A DNA stretch of 64,000 nucleotides, taken from positions 124,001-188,000 of the forward strand of contig NZ_FNEB01000005.1 of NCBI RefSeq assembly GCF_900100005.1. The letters run 5' to 3'. Positions 21,351-31,292 of the stretch are shown here, piece after piece; within the stretch, counting starts at the first letter, position 1, and the number at the start of each line of letters is the position of its first letter. Both the position numbers and the translations under genes were made by a program. The notes under the pieces were generated by a model that worked only from the letters and a program-made list of their open reading frames with translations, was not told where the DNA came from and did not search any database. Source of the stretch: Lutimaribacter saemankumensis. GTDB lineage: Bacteria > Pseudomonadota > Alphaproteobacteria > Rhodobacterales > Rhodobacteraceae.

Positions 21351-21482
21351 ATGTCGAGCATTTTGACGAATAACAGCGCCATGGTTGCGCTGCAGACGCT
21401 GCGTTCGATCAACAAGAACCTCGCTACCACCCAGAACGAGATTTCGACGGGTAAATCGGTGGCATCGGCCAAAGACAATGCG
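21351..21482 (+). pseudogene. fliC: Flagellin, 5' remnant only (44 codons)
   Basis: The frame begins MSSILTNNSAMVALQTLRSI, the canonical flagellin N-terminal D0 helix, and continues through NEISTGKSVASAKDNA. After the codon at 21480-21482 the similarity stops abruptly. The frame then reads antisense through the 3' part of flgE to a stop at 21719 (78 foreign residues). A normal flagellin has several hundred residues and a matching C-terminal D0 helix, absent here. The leader is intact, with a GGCGG-AAA-CCGCC hairpin and AAGGAAAC before the ATG. The remnant could still be transcribed but cannot form a filament. Confidence 0.9.
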
Positions 21483-22744
21483 ACAGTCTGTATGACCTTC
21501 GCATTCGACGAATACGCGCGCTGGGTCTGGATCATCGACGTGAGTTCGCCCGCCACATCCGTGGTCGATTCTTCCCGCGAATACGCGACGATATCGCCGG
21601 TCGGACCGTCACCGGCATCCCAAAGGAAGTACGTACCGCTTTCCGGTGAGGGCAGATATGTCTGCCGGTCCAGCGCGACCATGCCGTTCGGGTTCGGCAT
21701 ATCCACCAGGGGCACCTGATAAACACGCCGGGTGATCCCGGTGTCAAAGAACGCGTGGACGAAACCATTTTCATCCACCTCGACCGAAGTCATGTTGCCG
21801 ACCGGTGACCCGTCCTTTGAAATCGCCACTGGTGCAAAGCTGTCGGATAGCTGGGTCAGGCCGCTGGAATCCCCGGGCCTGCCGATGGTGATCTCCATTG
21901 GCCCGCCAGCCACGTTCACTGTCAGCATGCCAGTTGACGGATCATAGGCCCCGCCCGATACCGTGGCGATAGAGTTCAGCGTTCCGCCGGATGTCCGGCT
22001 GTCATCGAATGTCAGCGTGTACTCCCCGATCGCCGCCCCGCCCTGGGCCGAATCCTTGATCACCATCGTCCACTCGTTCGACGATCCGGTGGCTGGAACG
22101 GTCGGCGTGAATTCGACCGCCAGGCTTTCAGAAGTCCCAAGGTTGTCGAAATATTCGACGGACAGTTGTTGCGTGGCGCCGGCTGCGCCAGAGGCTGTCT
22201 CGGTGGCGGGCAGGTTCACACCCAGAGACATGCGGGTTGTCGGCTCACCGGTAAACTGGTTCACGTTGATGCGCACAGGGCTCAAACCCGCGGATGTATC
22301 TCGGGGATAGGCCGGAATAGTGCCATCGGCCAGCGCAGGCCAGCCAAGAAGCACAAGGCCGGATTCGGTGCGCAGATACCCGTCGGCATCCGTGCGGAAC
22401 GATCCGGTGGTTGTAAGGAACATCGTCGTGTCGCCGTTGCCCAAACCGACCTCGGTCGCCTGCGCGACGGGGACGAACCCCCGGCCCCGCACGCTCAGGT
22501 CAGTCGGGTTCGACGTGGTGACAAGCGAACCGCTTTGATCGATCAGTCTCTGGTTCGTCGTACGAACACCGCCCGCGGTATAGGCGTGACTGGAACTCGA
22601 CAGTACCATCGAGTGGAAATCCGTTTCGACCCGCTTGTATCCAAAGGTCGAAGAGTTGGCGATATTGTCCGAGATCGAAGCCAACCGGCTGGCATTGGCC
22701 GCCAGCCCCGCCACACCCGCGTTAAGCGAAGAGGAAATCGTCAT
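21480..22744 (-). pseudogene. flgE: Flagellar hook protein FlgE, truncated at its 3' end
   Basis: FlgE is the hook subunit. The N-terminus reads MTISSSLNAGVAGLAANASR, with SDNIANSSTFGYKRVETDF following. The body is colinear with hook proteins to MIQTQRAYSSNAKVIQTV, about 421 residues. At 21480-21484 it meets the inverted fliC remnant. The final D0 residues (roughly a dozen, judging by family length) are lost and replaced by a foreign tail of about 118 residues running to a stop at 21125. The C-terminal D0 helix is needed for hook polymerisation, so function is doubtful. The start at 22744 has AGAAAGGCG upstream. motB lies upstream on the same strand. Confidence 0.88.
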
Positions 22745-22830
22745 GGATACGCCTTTCTGCTGCATCACCCTGTTTCGGGATGCAGTGATAAAGGCGTCGG
22801 CTTAACACCGGACTAATAGCTAAAATTCCA

Positions 22831-23676
22831 TCAACCTTCCGTGCGCAGCAGAACGATCTCCAGCCTGTTGTTTCGCGGGGACATGGGGTTTCTGATGCTC
22901 GGCTCCCGATCTGCATGGCCGGTCACCCGTTCGATCCGGGCGCTGGGCATGCCCTTGGCTTCCAGCAGCCGGCGCAAGGCATCCGCCCGGTCCGCAGAAA
23001 GACCCCATACGGTATTGTTTGCGCGGACGACGGGCTGCGCGGCGACATGGCCGCCGATGGCGACAGGATTGCGCACAAGCCCAAGAACACGCGTCAGCAT
23101 CTGCGCAAGCGCGGTCAAAAGCTCGGTCGGTGCATCCGACTCGTCTTCGAACAGGGTTGCACCTTCGATGTCGAACAGCTCGATCACCAACCCCTCGTCG
23201 GTCACGCGGGTCACGACGTGCCGCAAGAGGTTGCGTTGAGTCATGCTTTCTCCACCACGCGCGAGAAGCGCGGTTTCGACCTCCTGGAAAGCCGCAGTTT
23301 CCGAATCGTGATCCGCGCCGCGATCGGACAGGCCTGTTTCGCCACGGGACAGCCGTGCTTCGGTCGGGCGCATGTTCGTACCACCAGTACCGGTGCGCGC
23401 CATGGTCATTTCGGAAAACATGCTGTCGCCGCCCAACGTCCCTTCACCACCGCCCGATATGCGCGCCAAGGGTACGGTGGGGCTGAAATACTCGGCGATG
23501 CCTTTTCTTTGCTTCTCGGTTGTTGCGTTCAACAGCCACATCAAAAGGAAAAACGCCATCATTGCGGTCACGAAATCGGCATAGGCCACTTTCCACGCAC
23601 CACCGTGGTGACCATCGCCCGCAACGATCTTTTTCCGTTTGATGATGACTGGCGCCGCATTGCTATGCGCACCCAT
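22831..23676 (-). CDS. motB: Flagellar motor stator protein MotB
   Basis: MotB anchors the stator to peptidoglycan and helps form the proton channel. The N-terminal segment WKVAYADFVTAMMAFFLLMW contains the single membrane helix with the conserved channel aspartate. The C-terminus is an OmpA-like peptidoglycan-binding domain, with LSADRADALRRLLEAKG and PMSPRNNRLEIVLL. Length is 281 from the ATG at 23676, which has AAGGTGG upstream; a GTG three codons earlier is less likely. The partner motA is not in the window, and the downstream neighbour flgE is broken. Confidence 0.92.
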   Translation of the reverse strand: MGAHSNAAPVIIKRKKIVAGDGHHGGAWKVAYADFVTAMMAFFLLMWLLNATTEKQRKGIAEYFSPTVPLARISGGGEGTLGGDSMFSEMTMARTGTGGTNMRPTEARLSRGETGLSDRGADHDSETAAFQEVETALLARGGESMTQRNLLRHVVTRVTDEGLVIELFDIEGATLFEDESDAPTELLTALAQMLTRVLGLVRNPVAIGGHVAAQPVVRANNTVWGLSADRADALRRLLEAKGMPSARIERVTGHADREPSIRNPMSPRNNRLEIVLLRTEG

Positions 23677-23798
23677 CTTCACCACCTTATCAACTCACCC
23701 AATCACAGGCATAGCGTCGGAAATCTTGCCGGTCCGTTAATTGGCTACCAGAGCAGCTGGGCCCAGACCGCGCGATTTTAGACGAAAACCGCGCGATT

Positions 23799-24407
23799 TC
23801 AGGTGACGACCCTGCATGTCAGATTGATACGCCCACCCTTCGGCAAGAGTGTCGACGATCCAAACCTGATCCGGTCGACACCGTGATGCACCAGGCGCGC
23901 GTCACCGGCCATGACCAACACGTCACCCGATTTCAGCCAGATGCTTTCAGTGGCGCCTCCGCGCTCAATATTCCCGACCCGAAACAGGCCTTCATCCCCA
24001 AGACTGACCGAAAGAACGGGCCAGGAGAAATCGGCCTCATCGCGATCCTGGTGCAATCCCATCCGCGCACCTTCGCCATAGTAGTTCACCAGGCAGCAAT
24101 CCGGGTCGCGCGTGCGGCTTACCAAGTCATGCCATATCCCAAGCACTTGCTGGGGAATGTCGGGCCAGGGGGGTCCCGACGGATGACGTGGCTCGTAACG
24201 GTATCCGCGCCTGTCGCTGACCCACCCAAAGCGCCCCGCCGATGTCATCCGCACACTCATCTGCTTGCCCCAACGTGTTTCGGGGTGAAACATGGGCGCC
24301 GCGGCCACCACGTCGCGCAAAGCGTCAACCAGAGATCTTTGTGCAGCGGCGCCCAGAAAGCCCGGGTAAATCGCCACTCCACGCAGCATTTGGTGCGGTT
24401 GATTCAA
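23799..24407 (-). CDS. alkB: AlkB-type DNA dealkylase (Fe(II)/2-oxoglutarate dioxygenase)
   Basis: AlkB directly reverses 1-methyladenine and 3-methylcytosine lesions by oxidative demethylation. The metal-binding HxD is in GLHQDRDEADF near residue 118, and the distal His in RLVHHGVDRIRFG near 172. The 2-oxoglutarate-binding arginine is in GRINLTCRV at the end. A substrate-loop NYYGEGARMG precedes HxD. Length 202 is close to the usual 200-216. It is divergent from dnaK across 183 bases; no ada gene is nearby. Confidence 0.92.
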   Translation of the reverse strand: MNQPHQMLRGVAIYPGFLGAAAQRSLVDALRDVVAAAPMFHPETRWGKQMSVRMTSAGRFGWVSDRRGYRYEPRHPSGPPWPDIPQQVLGIWHDLVSRTRDPDCCLVNYYGEGARMGLHQDRDEADFSWPVLSVSLGDEGLFRVGNIERGGATESIWLKSGDVLVMAGDARLVHHGVDRIRFGSSTLLPKGGRINLTCRVVT

Positions 24408-24447
24408 GAAATTACCTCCGATTCACGAATTCGGTCTATTTGCGGCG

Positions 24448-24476
24448 CTTGCAGGGTGCCAGACCCCTCCTTATAT
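24448..24476 (+). promoter_or_regulatory. RpoH (sigma-32) heat-shock promoter of dnaKJ
   Basis: CTTG, then 18 bases, then CTTATAT matches the alphaproteobacterial RpoH consensus CTTG-N17/18-CYTATNT perfectly. It lies about 115 bases before the dnaK ATG, giving a leader of roughly 105 bases. No CIRCE element was seen. Confidence 0.85.
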
Positions 24477-24590
24477 ACGCCGGGAAGCGTGGCGTCGCAC
24501 CCTGACGCCGCACACAGCCAATTCGGGGCAGGGATGCCGTAACGGGTCCGGGCCTCGTGTCATCGCCTTGAAAAGAAAGGGATCGAAAAC

Positions 24591-26510
24591 ATGGGTAAAG
24601 TCATCGGTATCGACCTTGGGACGACCAACAGCTGCATTGCAATCATGGATGGTTCGCAGCCCAAGGTAATCGAAAACTCCGAAGGGGCGCGTACGACGCC
24701 TTCGATCGTCGCATTCACCGACAACGAGCGCCTGGTCGGCCAGGCTGCGAAACGTCAGGCCGTCACCAACGCGGCCAACACGATCTTCGGCGTGAAGCGC
24801 CTGATCGGTCGCCGGTTCGACGACGAAGATCTCGCCAAGGACAAGAAGAACATGCCCTTTGCTGTCGTGGACGGCGGCAACGGCGATGCGTGGGTCGAGG
24901 TGAAGGACGAGAAATACAGCCCAAGCCAGATTTCCGCCTTCATCCTGGGCAAGATGAAGGAAACCGCCGAAAGCTATCTGGGTGAGGAAGTGACGCAGGC
25001 CGTCATCACCGTTCCCGCCTATTTCAACGACGCACAGCGCCAGGCCACCAAGGACGCCGGCAAGATTGCCGGTCTTGAAGTGCTGCGGATCATCAACGAA
25101 CCGACAGCGGCCGCGCTTGCCTATGGTCTCGACAAGGACGAAAGCCACACGATCGCCGTCTATGACCTTGGCGGCGGCACGTTCGACGTGACCATCCTGG
25201 AAATCGACGACGGCCTGTTCGAAGTGAAATCCACCAACGGCGACACGTTCCTGGGTGGTGAAGACTTCGACATGCGGATCGTCAACTACCTGGCGGACGA
25301 GTTCAAGAAAGAGCACAACGTCGACCTGACCAAGGACAAGATGGCCCTGCAGCGCCTCAAGGAAGCTGCCGAAAAGGCCAAGATCGAATTGTCCAGCTCC
25401 AGCCAGACGGAGATCAACCAGCCGTTCATCGCGATGGACCCGAACAGCGGCACCCCGCTGCACATGGTGATGAAGCTGACCCGCGCCAAGCTGGAAAGCC
25501 TGGTCGGCGACCTGATCAAGCGGTCGCTCGATCCGTGCAAGGCCGCGCTGAAAGACGCGGGACTGAACGCCAGCGACATCGACGAGGTGGTTCTGGTCGG
25601 CGGTATGACCCGTATGCCCAAGGTCGTCGAGGAAGTGACCAAGTTCTTCGGCAAAGAGCCGCACAAGGGCGTGAACCCCGACGAAGTGGTCGCCATGGGC
25701 GCCGCCATCCAGGCCGGCGTTCTGCAAGGTGACGTGAAGGACGTCGTTCTTCTGGACGTCACTCCGCTGTCGCTGGGCATCGAAACGCTGGGTGGTGTGT
25801 TCACCCGCCTGATCGACCGCAACACCACGATCCCGACGAAAAAGTCGCAGATCTTCTCGACTGCCGAAGACAACCAGTCGGCCGTGACGATCCGTGTCTT
25901 CCAGGGTGAGCGTGAGATGGCCGCCGACAACAAGCTGCTGGGGGCCTTCAACCTTGAAAACATCCCGCCGGCTCCGCGCGGTATGCCCCAGATCGAGGTG
26001 ACGTTCGACATCGACGCCAACGGCATCGTGTCGGTCAGCGCCAAGGACAAAGGCACCGGCAAAGAGCAGAAGATCACGATCCAGGCATCGGGTGGTCTGT
26101 CGGATGACGACATCGAAAAGATGGTCAAGGAAGCCGAAGAAAACGCCGAGGCCGACAAGCAGCGCCGCGAGCTGGTCGAAGCCAAGAACCAGGCCGAGTC
26201 GCTGATCCATTCGACCGAGAAATCGATCGAAGAGCATGGCGACAAGGTCGATCCGGCGACGATCGAAGCGATCGAACTGGCTGTTGCCGCACTGAAGGAC
26301 GAACTGGAAAACGACAATGCCGACAAGATCAAGTCCGGCATCCAGAACGTCACCGAAGCGGCCATGAAGCTGGGTGAAGCGATATACAAGGCGCAGGCCG
26401 AAGAAGGCGAAGACGCCCCGACCGCAGCGGATGAGGCCGGCGGCCGTGCAGATGACGACGACATCGTCGATGCCGACTTCGAAGATCTCGACGACGACAA
26501 GCGCTCGTAA
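24591..26510 (+). CDS. dnaK: Molecular chaperone DnaK (Hsp70)
   Basis: DnaK is the ATP-driven chaperone that folds and rescues proteins with DnaJ and GrpE, and in alphaproteobacteria modulates RpoH. The N-terminal ATPase signature is [16 protein letters not shown], with later signatures [16 protein letters not shown] and [16 protein letters not shown]. The substrate-binding domain and helical lid follow, ending in an acidic tail near [13 protein letters not shown]. Length 639 is typical. It is the first gene of a dnaK-dnaJ operon driven by an RpoH promoter. Confidence 0.99.
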   Translation: MGKVIGIDLGTTNSCIAIMDGSQPKVIENSEGARTTPSIVAFTDNERLVGQAAKRQAVTNAANTIFGVKRLIGRRFDDEDLAKDKKNMPFAVVDGGNGDAWVEVKDEKYSPSQISAFILGKMKETAESYLGEEVTQAVITVPAYFNDAQRQATKDAGKIAGLEVLRIINEPTAAALAYGLDKDESHTIAVYDLGGGTFDVTILEIDDGLFEVKSTNGDTFLGGEDFDMRIVNYLADEFKKEHNVDLTKDKMALQRLKEAAEKAKIELSSSSQTEINQPFIAMDPNSGTPLHMVMKLTRAKLESLVGDLIKRSLDPCKAALKDAGLNASDIDEVVLVGGMTRMPKVVEEVTKFFGKEPHKGVNPDEVVAMGAAIQAGVLQGDVKDVVLLDVTPLSLGIETLGGVFTRLIDRNTTIPTKKSQIFSTAEDNQSAVTIRVFQGEREMAADNKLLGAFNLENIPPAPRGMPQIEVTFDIDANGIVSVSAKDKGTGKEQKITIQASGGLSDDDIEKMVKEAEENAEADKQRRELVEAKNQAESLIHSTEKSIEEHGDKVDPATIEAIELAVAALKDELENDNADKIKSGIQNVTEAAMKLGEAIYKAQAEEGEDAPTAADEAGGRADDDDIVDADFEDLDDDKRS

Positions 26511-26531
26511 TCGCGCTTTACGGAACCAATC

Positions 26532-26560
26532 AGGGCCGGTCCGGGCACCGGGCCGGCCCT
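26532..26560 (+). other. Stable dnaK-dnaJ intercistronic hairpin
   Basis: AGGGCCGGTCCGG pairs over 13 positions (one G-U) with CCGGGCCGGCCCT around a 3-base loop, 27 bases before the dnaJ start. There is no U-tract, so it is unlikely to terminate. Such hairpins often protect the upstream message from 3' exonucleases and lower expression of the second gene. Confidence 0.6.
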
Positions 26561-26586
26561 TGACGTTCCGGTAAAGGGGACACCCA

Positions 26587-27735
26587 ATGGCAAAACGTGA
26601 CTATTACGAAGTGCTTGGAATCTCGAACGGCGCAGATGCCGACGAGATCAAGAAAGCCTATCGGAAAAAGGCCAAGGAACTGCACCCCGACCGCAACGCG
26701 GACAAGCCCGATGCAGAGGCGCAGTTCAAGGAAGTGAACGAGGCCTACGACGTTCTGAAAGACCCCGAAAAGAAGGCCGCGTATGACCGGTATGGTCATG
26801 CCGCCTTTGAAGGGGGCATGGGCGGTGGCGGCGGACATCCCGGCGGTGGGTTCCACGGTCAGGGTGACTTTGCCAGCGCGTTCTCGGACATCTTTGACGA
26901 CCTGTTCGGAATGGGGGGCCGTGGCGGGGCCGGTGGCCGCCAGCGCGCGGCGCGCGGGGCCGACCTGCGGTACAACCTGCGTGTCACTCTGGAAGAGGCG
27001 TACAAGGGCCTGCAAAAGACGATCAACGTGCCCACGTCCGTGGCTTGCGATGCCTGTAACGGCACCGGCGCCGAGGGCGGCGCGGAACCGACCACCTGCC
27101 CGACCTGTTCGGGCATGGGCAAGGTGCGCGCGCAGCAAGGGTTCTTTACGATCGAACGCACCTGTCCCACTTGTTCGGGCCTTGGCCAGACGATCAAGAA
27201 CCCGTGCAAGTCCTGTGCCGGCCAGGGCCGTGTCGAAAAGGACCGCGCACTGAGCGTGAACATCCCCGCGGGCGTTGAAACCGGAACGCGCATTCGCCTG
27301 GCGGGCGAGGGCGAGGCCGGTATGCGCGGCGGGCCGGCGGGTGATCTTTACATCTTCATCGAGGTTGCGCCGCACAAGATCTTTGAACGTGATGGCACCA
27401 ACCTGTTCTGCCGTGTGCCCGTGTCCATGACGGCCGCCGCGCTTGGCGGCGATATCGAAGTGCCGACAATCGACGGCGGGCGCAGCCGGGTCAAGATACC
27501 CGCAGGTTCGCAGTCGGGACGGCAGATGCGGCTGCGCGGCAAGGGCATGCCCGCCCTTCGCGGAGGGTCGGCCGGCGATATGTTCATCGAACTGGCGGTC
27601 GAAACGCCGGTGAACCTGACCAGCCGTCAGAAAGAGCTGCTTCGCGAGTTCGAGGCTTTGTCGGAAGACAACAATCCCGAAAGCAAAAGCTTTTTCTCAT
27701 CTGTGAAAAGCTTCTGGGATTCGATGAAGGGCTGA
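26587..27735 (+). CDS. dnaJ: Molecular chaperone DnaJ (Hsp40)
   Basis: DnaJ stimulates the DnaK ATPase and delivers substrates. The J domain (residues 1-70) has the essential HPD in [11 protein letters not shown] Gly/Phe-rich stretch follows, then the zinc domain with four CxxCxGxG repeats: [24 protein letters not shown] and CKSCAGQG. The C-terminal substrate-binding domains follow. Length 382 is normal for class I DnaJ. It is co-transcribed with dnaK. Confidence 0.98.
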   Translation: MAKRDYYEVLGISNGADADEIKKAYRKKAKELHPDRNADKPDAEAQFKEVNEAYDVLKDPEKKAAYDRYGHAAFEGGMGGGGGHPGGGFHGQGDFASAFSDIFDDLFGMGGRGGAGGRQRAARGADLRYNLRVTLEEAYKGLQKTINVPTSVACDACNGTGAEGGAEPTTCPTCSGMGKVRAQQGFFTIERTCPTCSGLGQTIKNPCKSCAGQGRVEKDRALSVNIPAGVETGTRIRLAGEGEAGMRGGPAGDLYIFIEVAPHKIFERDGTNLFCRVPVSMTAAALGGDIEVPTIDGGRSRVKIPAGSQSGRQMRLRGKGMPALRGGSAGDMFIELAVETPVNLTSRQKELLREFEALSEDNNPESKSFFSSVKSFWDSMKG

Positions 27736-27759
27736 CCTTCGCGAACCACGGCACCATCG

Positions 27760-27795
27760 AAGGGGCGCGCCGACGTATCGGGGCGCCCTTTTTCG
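27760..27795 (+). terminator. Intrinsic terminator of dnaKJ
   Basis: A GC-rich hairpin (AAGGGGCGC ... GCGCCCTT, inner stem CCGA/TCGG, one bulged base) is followed directly by a U-tract, 25 bases past dnaJ. Confidence 0.8.
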
Positions 27796-27840
27796 TCGGC
27801 GTTAACCAGTTGTTCACATCGTGGCACGCAGTCTTTCCGC

Positions 27841-28608
27841 ATGACGGACCGCGCCAATGCCTTCGGTGAAATGCCTCTGCCCCTGTTCGATCTGGACGAG
27901 GCCGTTGATGCCGCGCCCGTTCCAGCGGGCAGGATGCCATCGTATATCGCGGATCACCGTAAACGGCTGCGAACGCGCTTTTTGCAAGGCGGCGCGCAGG
28001 CCCTTCCCGACTACGAGATGCTGGAACTGGTCTTGTTCCGGGCGATCCCCCGGCAGGACGTAAAGCCGCTGGCGCATCTTCTGTTGAATACCTTCGGCGA
28101 TTTCAACGGGGTCATAGCGGCCCCACCCGAACGTTTGAAACAGGTCAAGGGCATCGGCGACGCCGTGATATGCGAATTGAAGGTGATCGAATCCGCAGCA
28201 CAGCGCCTCGCCCGGTCGCGGGTGATGCAGCGTCATGTCGTGTCGTCCTGGGACGCATTGATCGACTATTGCCACACCACGATGGCCCACCGTGAAACTG
28301 AACAGTTCCGCGTCCTGTTCCTGGACCGGAAAAACGTGCTGATTGCCGATGAGGAGCAGGCCCGCGGAACCGTCGACCATGTGCCGGTCTATCCGCGTGA
28401 GGTTGTCAAACGGGCGCTGGAACTGAATGCCAGCGCGCTGATCCTCGTTCACAATCACCCATCGGGCGACCCGACCCCATCCGAAGCGGACATAGCCATG
28501 ACCCACCAGATCGCGGCCGCGGCGACGGCGTTGTCGATCACGCTGCACGATCACCTGATCGTCGGAAAATCACGCGAACTCAGCTTTCGGTCCGAGGGGC
28601 TGATCTAA
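27841..28608 (+). CDS. radC: RadC-family JAB-domain protein
   Basis: The protein has the RadC layout. A helix-hairpin-helix region including [18 protein letters not shown] lies near residues 97-114. The C-terminal MPN/JAB metalloprotease-like domain carries the metal motif [17 protein letters not shown] near 200-216. Its biochemical role remains unclear; the old DNA-repair assignment is not well supported for the family. Length 255. It follows the dnaKJ terminator, so it needs its own promoter. It ends with a 4-base overlap of the convergent neighbour. Confidence 0.93.
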   Translation: MTDRANAFGEMPLPLFDLDEAVDAAPVPAGRMPSYIADHRKRLRTRFLQGGAQALPDYEMLELVLFRAIPRQDVKPLAHLLLNTFGDFNGVIAAPPERLKQVKGIGDAVICELKVIESAAQRLARSRVMQRHVVSSWDALIDYCHTTMAHRETEQFRVLFLDRKNVLIADEEQARGTVDHVPVYPREVVKRALELNASALILVHNHPSGDPTPSEADIAMTHQIAAAATALSITLHDHLIVGKSRELSFRSEGLI

Positions 28609-30164
28609 CGCACCCAGACCTCGACACGCCGGTTGACCAGCCGGCCCCAGGCGCTGTCATCGCAGGCCATCGGCATCGCCTCGCCAAATGCATCGACATC
28701 GATACCGATCCGCGAAAGATTGGCGGTTTCCGCAGCCGCAACCACGGCCGCGCGCACGGTCTCGGCCCGGCGTTCTGCGATCTCGCGGTTTATCCGCGCA
28801 GAGCCTTCGCCATCGGAAAATCCGACGAAAAGCAGATCCCGCGTGTCATAGACCCCTGCCTCCAATGCGCGCGCAAGCTGTTCGACGTTCGACCGTGATT
28901 GTGCATCCAGCCTTGTCGATCCGGGCTCGAAACGGAATGTCGTCGTCAGGCGTTTGTATGGGGACAAGACCGACACCATGCGCTGCAGATCTTCCAGGCT
29001 GGTCTCGTCACCTGCCCGCGCAATGGCATTGGCAAAGCGGTTTCCCTGGGCTTCGATCGCAATCTCTTCCGGTGTCTGATCAACGAAACCCGCGCGCCGG
29101 ATCACCAACTGCGCCTGCGGATCGCGCAGGTATGACAGGAAATCGCGCGCAAGAGATGGCAGACGACGCGCCGGAAGATACAGGAACAATGGCGCGGTCA
29201 GCGGATAATCCTCGGTTTTGACGTTACGCCGTTCGGCCCGCAGCGAGAACCCGCACGCACCCGAAAGCGCCAGTGGCCGCGCGGCCCCCAGTGCGGCTGC
29301 CGATGCAAGCCCCAGACCGAATGGATCACCTGCCACGGCATCAGCCAGCGCCCCGTTCGAAGAATGCCGCACCGCACCTGCGCCAAGACCGGCGCCTATG
29401 GGGGCAAGCAACCGGTCCACCACCGCCTGCCCCAGCCCCGACCGGGCGTCGCGCAGATGCAGCGTTATCGGAGCATCCGGTCCGCCCAGCGCCTTCCAGT
29501 TGTCGATCTGGCCGGAAAAGACGCGGGCAAGCTCTGGCGTGGATATGACACCGACCGGATTGTCTGGCGCCACGATCGGCACAAGCGCATCCAGTGCCAG
29601 CACCCGCACACGTCCACGGCCGCGCAGATCGCCCATTCCGGCCTCTTGCGCGCGCGCCGCTTCGGCTGCACGCACCTCGCGCAGGGACATGACGATATCG
29701 GCCTCGTTGACCAGAAGATCGGCAAAACCTTCGTCGGTGTTGGTCGCGTGGATATGAAACCGTCCGACAAGCTGACCTTGGGACTTTTCCCGCAAGAGAT
29801 AGGTGATCCGCGCGGGCTCGTCCTGCTCGCGGGTGGCGGACAAACCGTTGCGCAGGGCAAACGCCTCGACAAGGGCCGGCATCAGGACCGAGCCCATCGT
29901 TTCGGCGCCGGAAAGACGCAGCTCGGCCACGAATGCCGTCAGGTTCGGGCACGCTGGCCCCTCGCACAGCACGCCGGACCCGTCGACGGTCAGTTCGCCG
30001 TAAACAGTGTCTACGCGATAGAACTCGCCATCAAAGCCAAGCAGCGTGCCGGTGATCTCCACCGAACCGTCGCGGGACGTCAGCGTGATATCCTGCGCGA
30101 CAGCGCCAATGCTGCCAAAGACAAGGAAAAGTGCGGCGCATAACGCCGCACGAAAGAAAACCAT
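28605..30164 (-). CDS. Periplasmic phosphate-binding-like protein fused to OmpA domain
   Basis: A signal peptide (cleavage after AVA at about residue 23) is followed by a short beta-rich region. Next comes a PstS-like type II periplasmic-binding module (about residues 85-350) with blocks such as [21 protein letters not shown] and [16 protein letters not shown]. The C-terminal OmpA peptidoglycan-binding domain has [17 protein letters not shown] and ends NRRVEVWVR. This predicts a secreted solute-binding domain tethered to peptidoglycan. No phosphate transporter genes are adjacent, so the ligand is unknown. The next gene upstream on the same strand is 27 bases away. Confidence 0.8.
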   Translation of the reverse strand: MVFFRAALCAALFLVFGSIGAVAQDITLTSRDGSVEITGTLLGFDGEFYRVDTVYGELTVDGSGVLCEGPACPNLTAFVAELRLSGAETMGSVLMPALVEAFALRNGLSATREQDEPARITYLLREKSQGQLVGRFHIHATNTDEGFADLLVNEADIVMSLREVRAAEAARAQEAGMGDLRGRGRVRVLALDALVPIVAPDNPVGVISTPELARVFSGQIDNWKALGGPDAPITLHLRDARSGLGQAVVDRLLAPIGAGLGAGAVRHSSNGALADAVAGDPFGLGLASAAALGAARPLALSGACGFSLRAERRNVKTEDYPLTAPLFLYLPARRLPSLARDFLSYLRDPQAQLVIRRAGFVDQTPEEIAIEAQGNRFANAIARAGDETSLEDLQRMVSVLSPYKRLTTTFRFEPGSTRLDAQSRSNVEQLARALEAGVYDTRDLLFVGFSDGEGSARINREIAERRAETVRAAVVAAAETANLSRIGIDVDAFGEAMPMACDDSAWGRLVNRRVEVWVR

Positions 30165-30191
30165 CTACGCTCAGCCCCGAATGTTGCGGTT

Positions 30192-31250
30192 CTAGTTACG
30201 CGCGATTTTCAGGTCTTGCAGCAGGTTTTTCAACATCAGAATATCGCCCGCCACGTCGCAGGAGGGCATTGTAAGCGCCAGATCCTGCACCGACAGGTCG
30301 CCAGAGCGCGAAATCTGCAGCGCCTGCGCCTCGATGTCACGGGTACAGTTGGCCTCGCTGACCACGGCTTCGGCACTGAGTTCGACCGAAGCGTCTTCCG
30401 CACCCGAAACGGGGTAGGTGTAAACCTCGCCGCGCAGACCGTCCTGGATCGACCGATCACCCAATACGGCGATGAAACCACCTTCGGCGTTTTCCGCGCG
30501 GGTGATCGTGCCGGGCGCATCGCGCCAGACATGACCCTGCGCGCCGTAATCGGCACCATTTTCCAGGGCGTGGATTTCGAAACCCGCATCGCCACGCCAT
30601 TGCAGAACAACCCTTTCGAAATCGGCCAGGTCAGAGATCTTTGCGCGTGCCACCGCACCCGTGCCGTTTTCAAAGGACGCGATGAAGACTGCGTCTTTCG
30701 ACAGGGCGGGAACGCGGATTTCGGCGTCACCGTCTTCGTCGGTCAGATAAGACAGCATCATCCCGTTATGGTGAATGGTCACCCGCGCCTGCGGCAAGCA
30801 AGCCGCCGATACCCCCAGGTCGACCATCGCGGCAGGTGCCGGCGTGGCGGTCATTTCGACACTGCAAGAGTCGCTTTTCCGCACGGGGTCAGGCTGTGCA
30901 TCCGACATGGTTGCGGTCTCGTCGTCCACCGGGGTCGCTGCGGCGATTTCGGTTTCTTCGTCGATTGGGGCCGCGTCCGTTTCCGGGGACTTTTCGACGG
31001 CCTGTTCAGGCTTGGGATTGGCCGAAGTGTGCGTCACACCGCTCAGGTCCAGCGCATCAAGATCGGCAGCCAAACCGGACTGCACGACAGAAGGTGCATC
31101 GCTGCGGGTATCAAGGGACGCGGTCTGCGTTGCAGCCACCTTGCCAGTCGACGGCGCGTTCGCCCCTGGCGATTGCTGCATAACGAAACCAATGCCCAGC
31201 GCGACGACGACCGTCCCCCCGGCAAGGATATATCGTTTCGGATCGAACAT
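30192..31250 (-). CDS. Membrane-anchored periplasmic protein of unknown function
   Basis: An N-terminal membrane anchor (residues about 8-24, ILAGGTVVVALGIGFVM) is followed by an acidic, Ala/Pro/Thr-rich linker to about residue 125 and then a globular part. That part contains five cysteines (in DSCSVEM, SAACLPQ, EANCTRD, PSCDVAG), which could form disulfides in the periplasm. I recognise no catalytic motif. Relatives beside secA in this group are, I believe, sometimes labelled translocase, for which the sequence gives no support. It has a good ribosome site (GAGGAGAACGGG). A terminator separates it from secA. Confidence 0.7.
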   Translation of the reverse strand: MFDPKRYILAGGTVVVALGIGFVMQQSPGANAPSTGKVAATQTASLDTRSDAPSVVQSGLAADLDALDLSGVTHTSANPKPEQAVEKSPETDAAPIDEETEIAAATPVDDETATMSDAQPDPVRKSDSCSVEMTATPAPAAMVDLGVSAACLPQARVTIHHNGMMLSYLTDEDGDAEIRVPALSKDAVFIASFENGTGAVARAKISDLADFERVVLQWRGDAGFEIHALENGADYGAQGHVWRDAPGTITRAENAEGGFIAVLGDRSIQDGLRGEVYTYPVSGAEDASVELSAEAVVSEANCTRDIEAQALQISRSGDLSVQDLALTMPSCDVAGDILMLKNLLQDLKIARN

Positions 31251-31292
31251 CCCGTTCTCCTCGGACCCAATGCTTCAAGAATGGGGTGAACG

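Noticed and set aside
21125-21480. C-terminal 118 residues of the flgE reading frame as a real domain
   Set aside because: They are the antisense of the fliC leader and 5' end; the hook similarity stops exactly at the joint.
24471-26237. 588-codon open frame on the minus strand opposite dnaK
   Set aside because: Antisense shadow of a high-GC, codon-biased gene; no family similarity, and dnaK is certain.
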